Assembly: GCA_029779995.1 (NCBI GenBank)
Contig: JAKOZM010000259.1
Location: 1-54,936 of the forward strand
Direction of reading: 5' to 3'
Source: Actinomycetes bacterium
Lineage (GTDB): Bacteria > Actinomycetota > Actinomycetes > S36-B12 > UBA10799
Length of the DNA: 54,936 nt
This document shows, piece by piece, positions 8,508 through 16,891 of the stretch. Every line of letters starts with the position of its first letter. Positions within the stretch are counted from its first letter, which is position 1. Both the position numbers and the translations under genes were made by a program. Under the pieces are notes generated by a model. That model saw only the letters and a program-made list of their open reading frames with translations. It searched no databases and was not told where the DNA came from.

Positions 8508-8849
8508 TCAGAACTGGAACGTCATCCGCTTCGGGCCTTCGATCGCCTTGTCGATGGTCGCTCGCAAAGCCTTCTCGTTCATGGCACCGGCCTTGCTGTG
8601 CAGCACCTGATTGTTGCGAATCACCACCAGCGTCGGGATCGCGGTGACGCCGAACGACTGCGCTAGCCCCGGGTTGGCGTCCACATCCACTTTCGCGAAC
8701 ACCACATCGTCGTAGTCGGCGGAGACCTTGGCGAACACCGGAGCGAACTGCTTACACGGGCCGCACCAGGCGGCCCAGAAGTCGATGACGACGGTCTTGC
8801 CTGCGGTGGAATCGGTGAACGTGGCGTCGGTGAGTTCGGTAGTGGCCAT
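8508..8849 (-). CDS. trxA: Thioredoxin
   Basis: The 113-aa protein begins MATTELTDATF and carries the WCGPC redox motif (Cys29, Cys32), the cis-proline in TAIPTL, and the conserved Asp in VIDFWA. Length is the usual 105-115 aa. I prefer this ATG to one 66 bases upstream because the thioredoxin fold begins here. It reduces cytoplasmic disulfides using thioredoxin reductase, which is not in the window. The C-terminal tail GPKRMTFQF is longer than usual. It is divergent from the gamma-glutamyltranspeptidase gene. Confidence 0.93.
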   Translation of the reverse strand: MATTELTDATFTDSTAGKTVVIDFWAAWCGPCKQFAPVFAKVSADYDDVVFAKVDVDANPGLAQSFGVTAIPTLVVIRNNQVLHSKAGAMNEKALRATIDKAIEGPKRMTFQF

Positions 8850-8926
8850 GTCAGGTGCAACGCCGCGGGTCAGGCCAGGATTCCCGGACGTTCGCACCGA
8901 GACGATGGCCCACAAGCGGTCACCGT

Positions 8927-8932
8927 TACCCT
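8927..8932 (+). promoter_or_regulatory. -10 element of apparently leaderless ggt transcript
   Basis: TACCCT fits TANNNT and is seven bases before the GTG start at 8940. No Shine-Dalgarno sequence lies between them. Confidence 0.35.
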
Positions 8933-8939
8933 GAGACCC

Positions 8940-10343
8940 GTGTCTGCTGGTGCGATCAGTTGTGGGTCAGGTCCCACAGCAGATGTTGGCGCCCGCGTAC
9001 TTGCCGAGGGTGGGAACGCCGTCGATGCGGCCATCGCGGCAGCCTTCGCCTCGACCGTCACGGAACCTGGGGTGTCCAGCATGGGTGGCGGCGGCTTCCT
9101 GCTGGTTCGCGAGCCCGACGGCACCAGCACGCTGGTCGACTTCTTCACCACCGTGCCCTCCGGGACGATGGGTGACGTCGATACGGTCACCGTGGTCTAC
9201 TCCGGGACGACCCAGGACTTCCACGTCGGCACGCAGACCGTGGCAGTTCCCGGATGTCTGGACGGTTTCCTGGCCGGGCACCAGCGCTGGGGGTCCCTGC
9301 CGCTGGCAGATCTCGTATCGCCGTCGATCGCGCTAGCGCGAGACGGTGTGGTGCTGGAGCCCGGTGTCGCCCATGCCATGTTCCTCATCGAACCGGTGCT
9401 CATGTTCACCCCGCAGGTGCGGGCGCGGATGGCGCCACACGGGACCTTGCTGCGTGCCGGTGAAACGCTCGTGACACCCGAGTTGGGGGACTTCCTGCAG
9501 CGCGTTGCCGATGGCGAGGTGAAGAGCGTCGCTGACCTCAACTCGCACTTCGAGGGGTTGACCCCCGTCACGCAGGGCGATTTGCGCGACTATGCAGTAA
9601 CGCTTCGAGAACCTCTGGTCTCAACGGTCCACAACGCTGTCCTGACAACAAACCCGCTGCCATCGCTGGGCGGGTCCATCGTCGCGCACGTCCTCAGCGA
9701 CCTGGCCGAGCAGAGTCACCCGCAGCCGGTCGCTATCGCAGAGGCTCTCACGGAGACCACGGCCTGGCTGAAGTCGCAGGTCTCGGGGCCCGTCTCCACA
9801 ACAGGCACGACGCACATCAGCACCGTGGACGCGAATGGAATGTGTGCCTCCTTGACGGTGTCGAACGGTCTGGGCAGCGGAATCGTTCTGCCGGACACGG
9901 GCATCCACTTGAACAACATGATGGGTGAAGACGACCTGCACCCGGCGGGTCCTCATGCGGCAGTCGGGGGGACTCGCATCCGGTCGATGATGGCACCGAG
10001 TGTCGTGAAGTTCGACGACGGCCTGATCGTTCTTGGCTCGGGGGGTAGTGAACGCATCCGCAGTGCCCTCACCCGCGTGATCACGCTGATGACCGACGGG
10101 GACGCCGATCTGGCTGAGGCCATCGAGGCCCCCCGCCTGCATGTGGACGGGGCCGGAGTTGTGCAGGCCGAACCCGGTTTGTCCCCGGCTCAAGTCGACG
10201 CTCTGCGCAAGTTCGCGCCCGTCAACATCTGGGATGAACGGCACTTCTTCTTCGGGGGTGTCAACGCGGTGCAAGTGACCGGGTCCGGCGCACTGCGCGC
10301 ACACGCCGATCCACGCCGCGGCGGCGCCTGGCGCATCGTCTGA
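8940..10343 (+). CDS. ggt: Gamma-glutamyltranspeptidase family protein
   Basis: The 467-aa protein matches the Ntn-hydrolase gamma-glutamyltranspeptidase fold: GGNAVDAAIAAAF near residue 24, the MGGGGFLLV strand, and the autoprocessing/catalytic threonine at Thr290 in TGTTHISTVD (TTHYSVVD in well-known GGTs). The oxyanion GSGGSERI is also present. Length is shorter than the usual 530-580 aa and no signal peptide is evident, so this may be a cytoplasmic GGT-like acylase/hydrolase rather than a periplasmic glutathione enzyme. Start GTG. The strong hairpin at 10361-10402 follows the stop by 18 bp. Confidence 0.87.
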   Translation: MSAGAISCGSGPTADVGARVLAEGGNAVDAAIAAAFASTVTEPGVSSMGGGGFLLVREPDGTSTLVDFFTTVPSGTMGDVDTVTVVYSGTTQDFHVGTQTVAVPGCLDGFLAGHQRWGSLPLADLVSPSIALARDGVVLEPGVAHAMFLIEPVLMFTPQVRARMAPHGTLLRAGETLVTPELGDFLQRVADGEVKSVADLNSHFEGLTPVTQGDLRDYAVTLREPLVSTVHNAVLTTNPLPSLGGSIVAHVLSDLAEQSHPQPVAIAEALTETTAWLKSQVSGPVSTTGTTHISTVDANGMCASLTVSNGLGSGIVLPDTGIHLNNMMGEDDLHPAGPHAAVGGTRIRSMMAPSVVKFDDGLIVLGSGGSERIRSALTRVITLMTDGDADLAEAIEAPRLHVDGAGVVQAEPGLSPAQVDALRKFAPVNIWDERHFFFGGVNAVQVTGSGALRAHADPRRGGAWRIV

Positions 10344-10360
10344 GGCGCGCCTGGACATGG

Positions 10361-10402
10361 CGAGGCCCCCGATCCCACGCTCGTGGAGAATCGGGGGCCT
10401 CG
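10361..10402. terminator. Bidirectional transcription terminator hairpin
   Basis: A perfect 13-bp inverted repeat (10361-10373 with 10390-10402) encloses a 16-base loop that itself pairs CCAC with GTGG. It lies between the convergent ggt and rpf genes, and TTCGT follows on the plus strand. Position and stability suit a two-way terminator. Confidence 0.75.
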
Positions 10403-10410
10403 TTCGTAGA

Positions 10411-10851
10411 TCAGGCGCAGCCCCAGGGGCCCCATCCGCTGCGCTTCCACAGCCGGTAGGCCATGTGATCCTGTGCGAACTTGGGTGCCTGATGGGCGTA
10501 GGACGAGTAGCGACCGCCACCCACGCCGCGCCAGGTGCCGGCCGCGAACTGGTAGGCGCCGTAGTAGCCGTTGCCCGTGTTGATGCCGTAGTTGCCACCG
10601 GACTCGCAGGAGCGCACGGCGCGGGGCTTGGAGCCCTTGGCCCAGACCTTGGCCGCGGCGATCTCGCGCAGTTCGCCCTTCTTCAGGTTGTACTTGTTCA
10701 CGTACTTCAACTGAACGGGGAAACGCTGGGCATAGTTGCGTGATGACTTGTTGTCACGGTCGTTGTTGGCGGCCATCGCAGGTGCCATCGTCGTGGCGCT
10801 CACGCCCGCGATCATGAGGGCAGCAAGGGGCATAGCAAGTGCTTTTTGCAA
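10411..10851 (-). CDS. Secreted Rpf-like transglycosylase
   Basis: The 146-aa protein has a signal peptide (about 1-27, cleavage after PAMA) and a C-terminal resuscitation-promoting-factor/transglycosylase domain (about 75-146). Conserved features are the catalytic Glu83 in SCESGGNYGINTGNGYYG, the GAYQF motif, and a Cys82-Cys145 pair that matches the disulfide of Rpf domains. These enzymes cleave peptidoglycan to wake dormant cells or remodel the wall. The start is TTG at 10851, preceded by AAGGAA at seven bases; starting at the next ATG would cut the signal peptide's charged end. It has a long structured leader and tandem CRP sites upstream. Confidence 0.88.
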   Translation of the reverse strand: MQKALAMPLAALMIAGVSATTMAPAMAANNDRDNKSSRNYAQRFPVQLKYVNKYNLKKGELREIAAAKVWAKGSKPRAVRSCESGGNYGINTGNGYYGAYQFAAGTWRGVGGGRYSSYAHQAPKFAQDHMAYRLWKRSGWGPWGCA

Positions 10852-10862
10852 GATTGTTCCTT

Positions 10863-10971
10863 GGTCGATCGTCCCCTCGTGCGGTCCGGTACTGCACCGC
10901 GGTCGCCGGGGCTGTCGTAGGAGGTCTGGGCCTCCAAGGCGTCGAAAACGGTGTCCGACGCTTCATCGACC
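10863..10971 (-). promoter_or_regulatory. Structured 5' leader of rpf, possible cis-regulatory RNA
   Basis: On the minus strand the leader begins GGTCGAT (10971-10965) and ends with its exact complement ATCGACC (10869-10863), a 7-bp closing helix around about 95 nt. Inside are hairpins GCGTCG/CGACGC (10939-10944 with 10956-10961), GGAGG/CCTCC (10920-10924 with 10931-10935) and GCGGT/ACCGC. The leader ends just before the AAGGAA ribosome site. Some actinobacterial rpf genes have a ydaO (c-di-AMP) riboswitch in this place, but none of that motif's conserved blocks is present. Function is conjecture. Confidence 0.35.
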
Positions 10972-11003
10972 TTGACACAGCCCGAACAGTTACTTCAACC
11001 GAT

Positions 11004-11019
11004 TGTGAACAAGCGCACA
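11004..11019. promoter_or_regulatory. CRP/GlxR-type operator, distal copy
   Basis: TGTGA-N6-GCACA matches the cAMP-receptor-protein half-site pair TGTGA-N6-TCACA with one mismatch. It lies 21 bp centre-to-centre from the perfect copy at 11025, the same face of the helix. Confidence 0.5.
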
Positions 11020-11024
11020 GTGGG

Positions 11025-11040
11025 TGTGAGCAGCATCACA
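11025..11040. promoter_or_regulatory. CRP/GlxR-type operator, perfect copy
   Basis: TGTGAGCAGCATCACA is an exact match to the TGTGA-N6-TCACA consensus of Crp/GlxR regulators. It lies in the divergent region between rpf and the ABC exporter. CRP/GlxR control of rpf genes is known in Mycobacterium (rpfA) and Corynebacterium (rpf2), so rpf is the likelier target; the ABC gene starts 40 bp downstream and could be controlled too. Confidence 0.7.
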
Positions 11041-11079
11041 GAACATGCGCCGGGACATATCCGACATAGGATCGTCCTC

Positions 11080-12060
11080 ATGACAAATGCCATCGAGGCC
11101 CGCGGTCTGGTGAAGATCTACCGCGCACGACGGGGTTCTGCGGAGGTCAGGGCGCTGGACGGCGTCGACCTCGATGTCGCGCAAGGCACTGTCTTGGGAC
11201 TGCTCGGACCCAACGGCGCGGGCAAGACCACCACCGTGCGGATTCTCACCACACTGCTGAGGCCGGATGGGGGCAGCGCCAAGGTGGCCGGATACGACGT
11301 GGTCTCGCAGTCCCAGGAGGTACGCCGCGCGATCGGGCTATCCGGGCAGTACGCGGCCGTCGATGAGAACCTCACCGGCTGGGAGAACCTGTACATGTTC
11401 GGGCGGCTGTACGAGATGCCCAAGGCCGAGGCCAAGAAGCGCGCTGAGGAACTCTTGGAGCGCTTTAACCTGACCGACGCCGGTGGGCGCACGATCAAGA
11501 CCTACTCAGGAGGCATGCGGCGCCGGCTCGACCTTGCCGGAGCCTTGATCGGCCAGCCGAACCTGCTGTTCCTCGACGAGCCGACCACCGGTCTTGATCC
11601 GCGCAGCAGGCTCGGGATGTGGGATGTGATCCGTGACCTCGTCCGGCAGGGCACGACTCTGCTGCTGACCACGCAGTACCTGGAGGAGGCCGACGAACTC
11701 GCCGACGTCATCGCTGTCGTCGACACCGGCAAGATCATCGCGCAGGGGACAGCGGACGACCTGAAGGCGCAGGTCGGCGGGGAGCGGTTGGAACTTGTGG
11801 TGCGAGATCGGGCATCGGTGCAGGCGGCCGTCACCCTGCTCGCTTCCCTGGCCGGCGGCGTCGAAGTCGACGAGCACACGCGTCGGCTGACAGCTGCATC
11901 GACGGGTGGTGCGCAGCAACTGGTGGAGGTGGTGCGGCATTTCGGAGAGGCCGACATCGCCATCGACGATCTCGCCTTACGAAGGCCCACGCTGGACGAT
12001 GTCTTCCTGTCACTCACCGGCCACCACAGTGTCGAGCAGTCGGAGGAGGAGAGCGCATGA
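11080..12060 (+). CDS. DrrA-like ABC transporter ATP-binding protein
   Basis: The 326-aa protein has one ABC cassette: Walker A GPNGAGKTT (43-51), a signature TYSGGMRRR, and Walker B LLFLDEPTTGLD. The following C-terminal domain (about 220-326) ends LDDVFLSLTGHH, as in the daunorubicin-exporter DrrA subgroup. I place the start at ATG 11080 because it begins the cassette; a longer frame upstream overlaps the CRP sites. The stop overlaps the permease start as ATGA, so the pair is translationally coupled. Likely role: energising export of a hydrophobic drug, lipid or antibiotic. Confidence 0.92.
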   Translation: MTNAIEARGLVKIYRARRGSAEVRALDGVDLDVAQGTVLGLLGPNGAGKTTTVRILTTLLRPDGGSAKVAGYDVVSQSQEVRRAIGLSGQYAAVDENLTGWENLYMFGRLYEMPKAEAKKRAEELLERFNLTDAGGRTIKTYSGGMRRRLDLAGALIGQPNLLFLDEPTTGLDPRSRLGMWDVIRDLVRQGTTLLLTTQYLEEADELADVIAVVDTGKIIAQGTADDLKAQVGGERLELVVRDRASVQAAVTLLASLAGGVEVDEHTRRLTAASTGGAQQLVEVVRHFGEADIAIDDLALRRPTLDDVFLSLTGHHSVEQSEEESA

Positions 12061-12857
12061 GCATGCTTGAAAGTGGACCGGTGTCCGACTCTTTGGTGAT
12101 CATGTGGCGCAACCTCAAGCGCATTCCGCGGATCCCGGAACTGGCGATCTTCGCGGTCCTGCAGTCGATCATGTTCGTGCTGCTGTTCGCGTTCGTGTTC
12201 GGTGGCGCGATCCCGCTGCCTGGAGGCGGCGACTATACCGAATTCCTGATGCCCGGGATCTTCGCCCAAACCATTGTGTTCGCCTCGGCCACGACTGCCA
12301 TTGGGATGGCCGACGATATGGGCAAGGGCCTGATCGACCGGTTCCGATCGCTGCCGATGGCGCGCTCGGCGGTGCTGTCCGGTCGGACGGTCGCCGACAC
12401 GATCTACCAGGCGGGCATTCTCGTCGTACTCATGCTCGCCGGGCTCGCGGTCGGGTGGCGAGTGCACACCTCCATCGGGGAGTTCATGCTGGCCGTCCTG
12501 CTCTTGCTGGCCTTTGCGCACGTGATGGCCTGGCTGGGGATCTGGATCGGGCTCTCGGTGCCGAACACGGAAGCCGCTCAGCAGTTGACGTTCGTGACGA
12601 TCTTCCCGCTGACCTTCATCTCGAACGTGTTCGTTCCGCCGGCGTCCTTGCCAGGAATCCTGCAGCCGATCGCGGAGTGGAACCCGGTCAGCACGTTGAC
12701 CGCTTCCACACGGGAGTTGTTCGGAAACCCGAACCCGTATGTCGGTGAGGGCATCCCCGCCCAGCACCCGATCCTGGTGACGGTGGCCTGGATGGTCATC
12801 CTGATCGCGATCTTCGCTCCCCTGGCGATCCGGAAGTACCGTAACGCCAGCCGCTAA
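12057..12857 (+). CDS. DrrB-like ABC-2 transporter permease
   Basis: The 266-aa protein has about six transmembrane helices in the ABC-2 arrangement, starting after a cytoplasmic N-terminus that ends in IMWRNLKRIPR. The family features include YTEFLMPGIFAQTIVF in the first loop, DMGKGLIDRFRSLPMAR, and the late FISNVFVPPASLPG loop, all typical of DrrB-like daunorubicin/multidrug exporters. It overlaps the ATPase gene by four bases (ATGA). Substrate is not predictable; there is no biosynthetic cluster nearby. Confidence 0.9.
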   Translation: MSMLESGPVSDSLVIMWRNLKRIPRIPELAIFAVLQSIMFVLLFAFVFGGAIPLPGGGDYTEFLMPGIFAQTIVFASATTAIGMADDMGKGLIDRFRSLPMARSAVLSGRTVADTIYQAGILVVLMLAGLAVGWRVHTSIGEFMLAVLLLLAFAHVMAWLGIWIGLSVPNTEAAQQLTFVTIFPLTFISNVFVPPASLPGILQPIAEWNPVSTLTASTRELFGNPNPYVGEGIPAQHPILVTVAWMVILIAIFAPLAIRKYRNASR

Positions 12858-12991
12858 CGGCTGACCGCCATCCACAGGCCGCAGCGTGCCTGCCCCCGGT
12901 GTTGTTAGCCTGCCAGCGATCGTCATCGTGACCGCGGGTTGCACGGAGTAACCCGACTCGGGGATGGCGAAGAATCCAGGGGATTACAGCC

Positions 12992-15400
12992 ATGACGCGT
13001 TTATCGCATCGTTTCGCCATGCCCATTTTCGGTGCCATGCTCGCACTGATTCCGCTGGGAGCGGCTGCGCCACCGGCCCGGGCTGACACGTGGTGTGAGA
13101 AGGCGGACTACGTGGTGATCGGTGCACGCGGCAGCGGCCAGCAGTCAATGGAACCGTGGGGCTGGTACGCGGACACGGTCGGCAGGGCGGTCAATGCCTT
13201 CAAGAAGGACGTGGCCAAGAGGTTCGCTCTGATGGATCGTCCCCCGCCGGTCATCAAGGAGATGCCGTTGTCTGATGTGGACTACCCTGCTTCGGGGGCG
13301 ACATTGGATTTCGCGGTGGCAGCCTTGAAGATGCCGGGGTCGTATTCAGACAGCGTGACGTTGGCTAAGGGTGCCGCTTCGCGCCGCTTCGAGGCGATGA
13401 TCACTGACTGTCCGGCGAAGACCATGGCCCTCTTTGTTGGCTACTCGCAAGGGGCGCAGGTGACAGCGGACACCTACCAAGACGCCCTTCTGACCCATCC
13501 CGACCGGATCGCCGGTGGGATCTTCTACGGCGATCCGTACTTCCGCGGCGACAGCATCTACGGCAGTTCGGGGCGGTGGCCGGGCTCCTTCGATTCGAAC
13601 CGGCACGGCGGCCTCGGACAACGCCCGGAGTTCCGAGGAGCCACGGGCAGCCGAGTCATATCCACCTGTCACCCCGACGACATGGTGTGTCAGGGGATCC
13701 CGGCATGGACCGGTCTGTGTGCCCTGTCGGCAGTGCCCTTGCTGGCGCCCTCATGTGCCAAGGAGGCTGTTGATACACGGGCGCACAACTACACCAGGCC
13801 CATCGGTTGGTCCCCGAATCCCAACGACACCGGAGACAACCCCTATGACCTCACGGGTGAGGCAGTCGACAGTGCCCGGCACATCGGGTCGCGGTTGGGC
13901 CTGGCCAGGCTCCCCACGGAGGAATACACCGGGGAGCAGGACGTCGTCCTAGTGATGGATTCCACGGCTTCCATGCGCAACGACATCGACAATGCGGTCA
14001 AGACGGTCAGAAAGGAGTTCATCGAGAACCCAACGTTCGACCGGGCACGCTTCGGCTTGGTGGAGTACAAGGGCAATTACGATCGGCCATCTGCTCGCAC
14101 TGTTGTCGGGCTGACCGAGGACAAGACGGCGCTGATCGACGGGATGGTCTCCTTGCGGGCGAACGGTTGTTGCACGGAGCAGGTCCTGGCAGGAGCCGCA
14201 CTCGGGCTGGACCAGGCCTTCCGGCCGCAAGCGCGCAAGACGGTCGTTCTGTTGGGTGACGAGGACGGAGCGAACCCGGATCCCATCCAGCTCACGACCG
14301 AGTCGCTGGCCGAAAAGGCGCAGGAGAAGGGTGCGCGCTTCCTTGCGGTCAACTTCAGCCGGGCCGCCAACAAGATCTTCTCGGACCTGGCCACCGCGAC
14401 TGGTGGCTACATCATGGAGGCCTTCGGATCGATGGGTATCGCGAGTGCTGTTCCCGCCGAGGACGCCTATGTCGTGGACGACGGTGACGATGATCGCGCG
14501 GCAGCGATGGCGACGGGGGGATTTGAGCCGACGGGTGACCCGCTCTATGACGTGATCCGCGGTCTGGATGCCTACCCCACTGTGGAAGTGGCTGTGAGTC
14601 CGCTCACCTTCACGGGCCTGCCCGTGGTGTTCTCCTCCAACCCGTCCAGGGATCCCGTCGGGTACATAGCGAACACGGAATGGGACTTCGACAACGACGG
14701 CGTCTACGAGGTGTCCGGCAAGCCGGTCGTGACCCGGATCTTCGATACGCCGGGGACTCGAACCATCGGGGTGCGGGTCACCAATGACATCGGACTCCCG
14801 GCGGTACGCACGATCAAGGTCACTATCTACGAACGGCCGAAGGAGATCCCTGACCGCGTTCCGCAGGCCCCGCCGGCTCCGACGGTGAAAGCGAGGCACC
14901 GGTCCCTGAAACTGACTGTCAATCCGCCCACTGCGGGTCCTGCCTCCGGTGTCTATCGAGTCTTGGACACTGCAACCGATGAGGTGTATGCGGTGATCCC
15001 AGCCGATGCCACCGGCATACCGTCGACCAGCGTCACGGTCGGGGGGCTGGACCCCAAGCGCGTCTATCGGATGGCAGTCCAACCTGAGAATGTCGCGGGC
15101 TTCGGTCCCATCGGAGCGGTCACCGCTCGGCGACCGTTGGCCAATCAGAGACTATCGGTGAAGCCGACCTCGGGTCGGCTCGTCGTTTCGGTGAAGCCCG
15201 AGCTACCCGGGTCCTGGACCGTGCAACTGCAGACTCGAAGCGGCAGCGAGTGGGTTTCCTCACCACGGAGGTATCGGACGCAGGGCACACAGGAGCGTGC
15301 GCATATTGGGGTCCCGAACAAGGGTCGCTATCGCGTCGCGGTCCACCGTCAGCGGGGCTTCCCAACGGCGTACTCCGATCCGATCCAGATCGGCCGGTAG
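12992..15400 (+). CDS. Secreted cutinase-fold / VWA / PKD multidomain protein
   Basis: The 802-aa protein has a signal peptide (about 1-31, cleavage after PARA). A cutinase-like alpha/beta hydrolase (about 35-290) has nucleophile Ser in GYSQGAQV, an Asp in HPDDMVCQG and a His in RAHNYT, plus cysteines placed for disulfides. A von Willebrand A domain follows (about 318-490) with a MIDAS-like DSTASM; the usual DxSxS has Thr in the second position. Then come a PKD-like beta domain (about 540-625, WDFDNDGVYE) and fibronectin-III-like regions (about 635-715 and a C-terminal segment). Such a fusion could anchor an esterase to a ligand or surface. SD AGGGGAT lies before the ATG. No sortase or membrane anchor is seen, so it is probably released. 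Confidence 0.88.
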   Translation: MTRLSHRFAMPIFGAMLALIPLGAAAPPARADTWCEKADYVVIGARGSGQQSMEPWGWYADTVGRAVNAFKKDVAKRFALMDRPPPVIKEMPLSDVDYPASGATLDFAVAALKMPGSYSDSVTLAKGAASRRFEAMITDCPAKTMALFVGYSQGAQVTADTYQDALLTHPDRIAGGIFYGDPYFRGDSIYGSSGRWPGSFDSNRHGGLGQRPEFRGATGSRVISTCHPDDMVCQGIPAWTGLCALSAVPLLAPSCAKEAVDTRAHNYTRPIGWSPNPNDTGDNPYDLTGEAVDSARHIGSRLGLARLPTEEYTGEQDVVLVMDSTASMRNDIDNAVKTVRKEFIENPTFDRARFGLVEYKGNYDRPSARTVVGLTEDKTALIDGMVSLRANGCCTEQVLAGAALGLDQAFRPQARKTVVLLGDEDGANPDPIQLTTESLAEKAQEKGARFLAVNFSRAANKIFSDLATATGGYIMEAFGSMGIASAVPAEDAYVVDDGDDDRAAAMATGGFEPTGDPLYDVIRGLDAYPTVEVAVSPLTFTGLPVVFSSNPSRDPVGYIANTEWDFDNDGVYEVSGKPVVTRIFDTPGTRTIGVRVTNDIGLPAVRTIKVTIYERPKEIPDRVPQAPPAPTVKARHRSLKLTVNPPTAGPASGVYRVLDTATDEVYAVIPADATGIPSTSVTVGGLDPKRVYRMAVQPENVAGFGPIGAVTARRPLANQRLSVKPTSGRLVVSVKPELPGSWTVQLQTRSGSEWVSSPRRYRTQGTQERAHIGVPNKGRYRVAVHRQRGFPTAYSDPIQIGR

Positions 15401-15419
15401 ACAGACGGGCACACGGCGG

Positions 15420-16814
15420 TCAGCCCTCGCGCGTGACCGGGCCCTCTTCGCCCAGGTTCACGTTCATGGGCCGCTTGAAGAATCGAGTGACCCACAGCAG
15501 CACAAGGATGCCGATGCCGAACCAGATCAGGCCGTAACGGGTCGACTCCGCCGACAGGTAGAGCCACAGGAGCACGGTGAGCATGACGCCCACCCCGGGC
15601 AGCACGATGTTGCGCAGGATCTCCTTCGTAGTGTGCACTTGGCGCTTGCGGTATGCGAAGTAGACGATCACCGTCAGGTTGACGAAGGTGAATGCGATCA
15701 GGGCACCGAAGTTGAGCAGCGACGCCACGAAGTCCAGGTTCAGCCCGATCGCGAACATCGAGACCAGCCCCGTGAAGATGATCGCGTATGCCGGGGTCTG
15801 GAAGGTCGGATGAATGTAGCCGAAGAAGCGTGAGATCGGCCCGCGGCCATTGCGGCCCATGACGTAGAGCAAGCGGGACACCGATGATTGTGATGCCAGG
15901 CTGGAGGCCACGGTGGCAGCGAACGCCGCAGCAGTCAGCAGGATCTTGAACAATTGCCCGCCGACCTCGAACGCGATCTGCGGCAGTGCGCTGTTCTCCA
16001 GCGATTCCTGGGTGAAGCCCGAGGTGTCGGGGAACAGAGACTGGGTGAACCACGCGGCGACGAAGAAGATCGTGCCACCGATGAGCAGTGCCAGCAGGAT
16101 AGCCCGCGGCACGGTCGAGGCGTCCTTGGCCTCCTCGGTGTACATGGTGATCGCGTCGAAGCCGATGAAGGAGAAGGCGACGATTGTCGCGCCCGTAATG
16201 ACGTGGCCCAGATTGACACCCTCATGCCATGCCGGCTCGAAGGAGAGGATGGTGCCGTTGCCCATCCCGTCCATGAGGGCCTTTGCGGCCAGGATCAGGA
16301 AGACTCCGATCAGGACCACCTCGAACACCACCAGCGCCATGTTCACGCGGGAAGTATTCGTCATACTCACCAAACACATCGCGGTGATCAGGGCTGCGTA
16401 GACCACGACCCAGATCCACTCCGGGGCGTTGGGGAAGAACGAGAACATGTAACTGCGGATGATGAGGGCGTTGACCAGCGGTAGGAGCAGATAATCCAGC
16501 AGCGCTGCCCAGCCGATGAGGAACCCAAGGTTCGGGCTCATCGTTTCTGACGTATACGTGTATGCCGAGCCCGCCGAAGGGAAGACTCGTGTCATGCGGC
16601 CGTAACTGATCGCCGTGAACATCATGACCACGAGGGCGAACAGGTACGACGTCGGAACCACGCCGCCCGTTTCCTCGGACACGATGCCGAAAGTGTCGAA
16701 GACGACGGTCGGGGTCATGTAGCCCAGACCCAGGCCCACGATCGCCCACATGCTGAGAGTTCGCGCCAGATGACCGGTCCCGGTTGTGGCGGCTCCCTGC
16801 GTGGTATCGGCCAT
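15420..16814 (-). CDS. APC-family amino acid permease
   Basis: The 464-aa protein has about twelve transmembrane segments. The first helix ends GLGLGYMTPTVVFDTFG, a variant of the APC substrate-binding motif, and FSFIGFDAITMYTEEAKD is the characteristic TM6 broken helix of the family. The carboxy end has the usual YFAYRKR and a charged tail. It would import amino acids or amines by proton symport or exchange. The start is MADTTQ at 16814, with GGGAG nine bases upstream. The universal-stress-protein gene is divergent, 77 bp away; permease-Usp neighbours are common in actinomycetes. Confidence 0.9.
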   Translation of the reverse strand: MADTTQGAATTGTGHLARTLSMWAIVGLGLGYMTPTVVFDTFGIVSEETGGVVPTSYLFALVVMMFTAISYGRMTRVFPSAGSAYTYTSETMSPNLGFLIGWAALLDYLLLPLVNALIIRSYMFSFFPNAPEWIWVVVYAALITAMCLVSMTNTSRVNMALVVFEVVLIGVFLILAAKALMDGMGNGTILSFEPAWHEGVNLGHVITGATIVAFSFIGFDAITMYTEEAKDASTVPRAILLALLIGGTIFFVAAWFTQSLFPDTSGFTQESLENSALPQIAFEVGGQLFKILLTAAAFAATVASSLASQSSVSRLLYVMGRNGRGPISRFFGYIHPTFQTPAYAIIFTGLVSMFAIGLNLDFVASLLNFGALIAFTFVNLTVIVYFAYRKRQVHTTKEILRNIVLPGVGVMLTVLLWLYLSAESTRYGLIWFGIGILVLLWVTRFFKRPMNVNLGEEGPVTREG

Positions 16815-16891
16815 GATGGCGAGCTCCCTTCCGCATGGGTTCATGCAACTGATGCTCAACATAGGGGATCGGAGGGCTAGATTACTGATGT

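Noticed and set aside
10863..10971. ydaO (c-di-AMP) riboswitch before rpf
   Set aside because: None of the conserved blocks of that motif is present; only a generic set of hairpins is seen.
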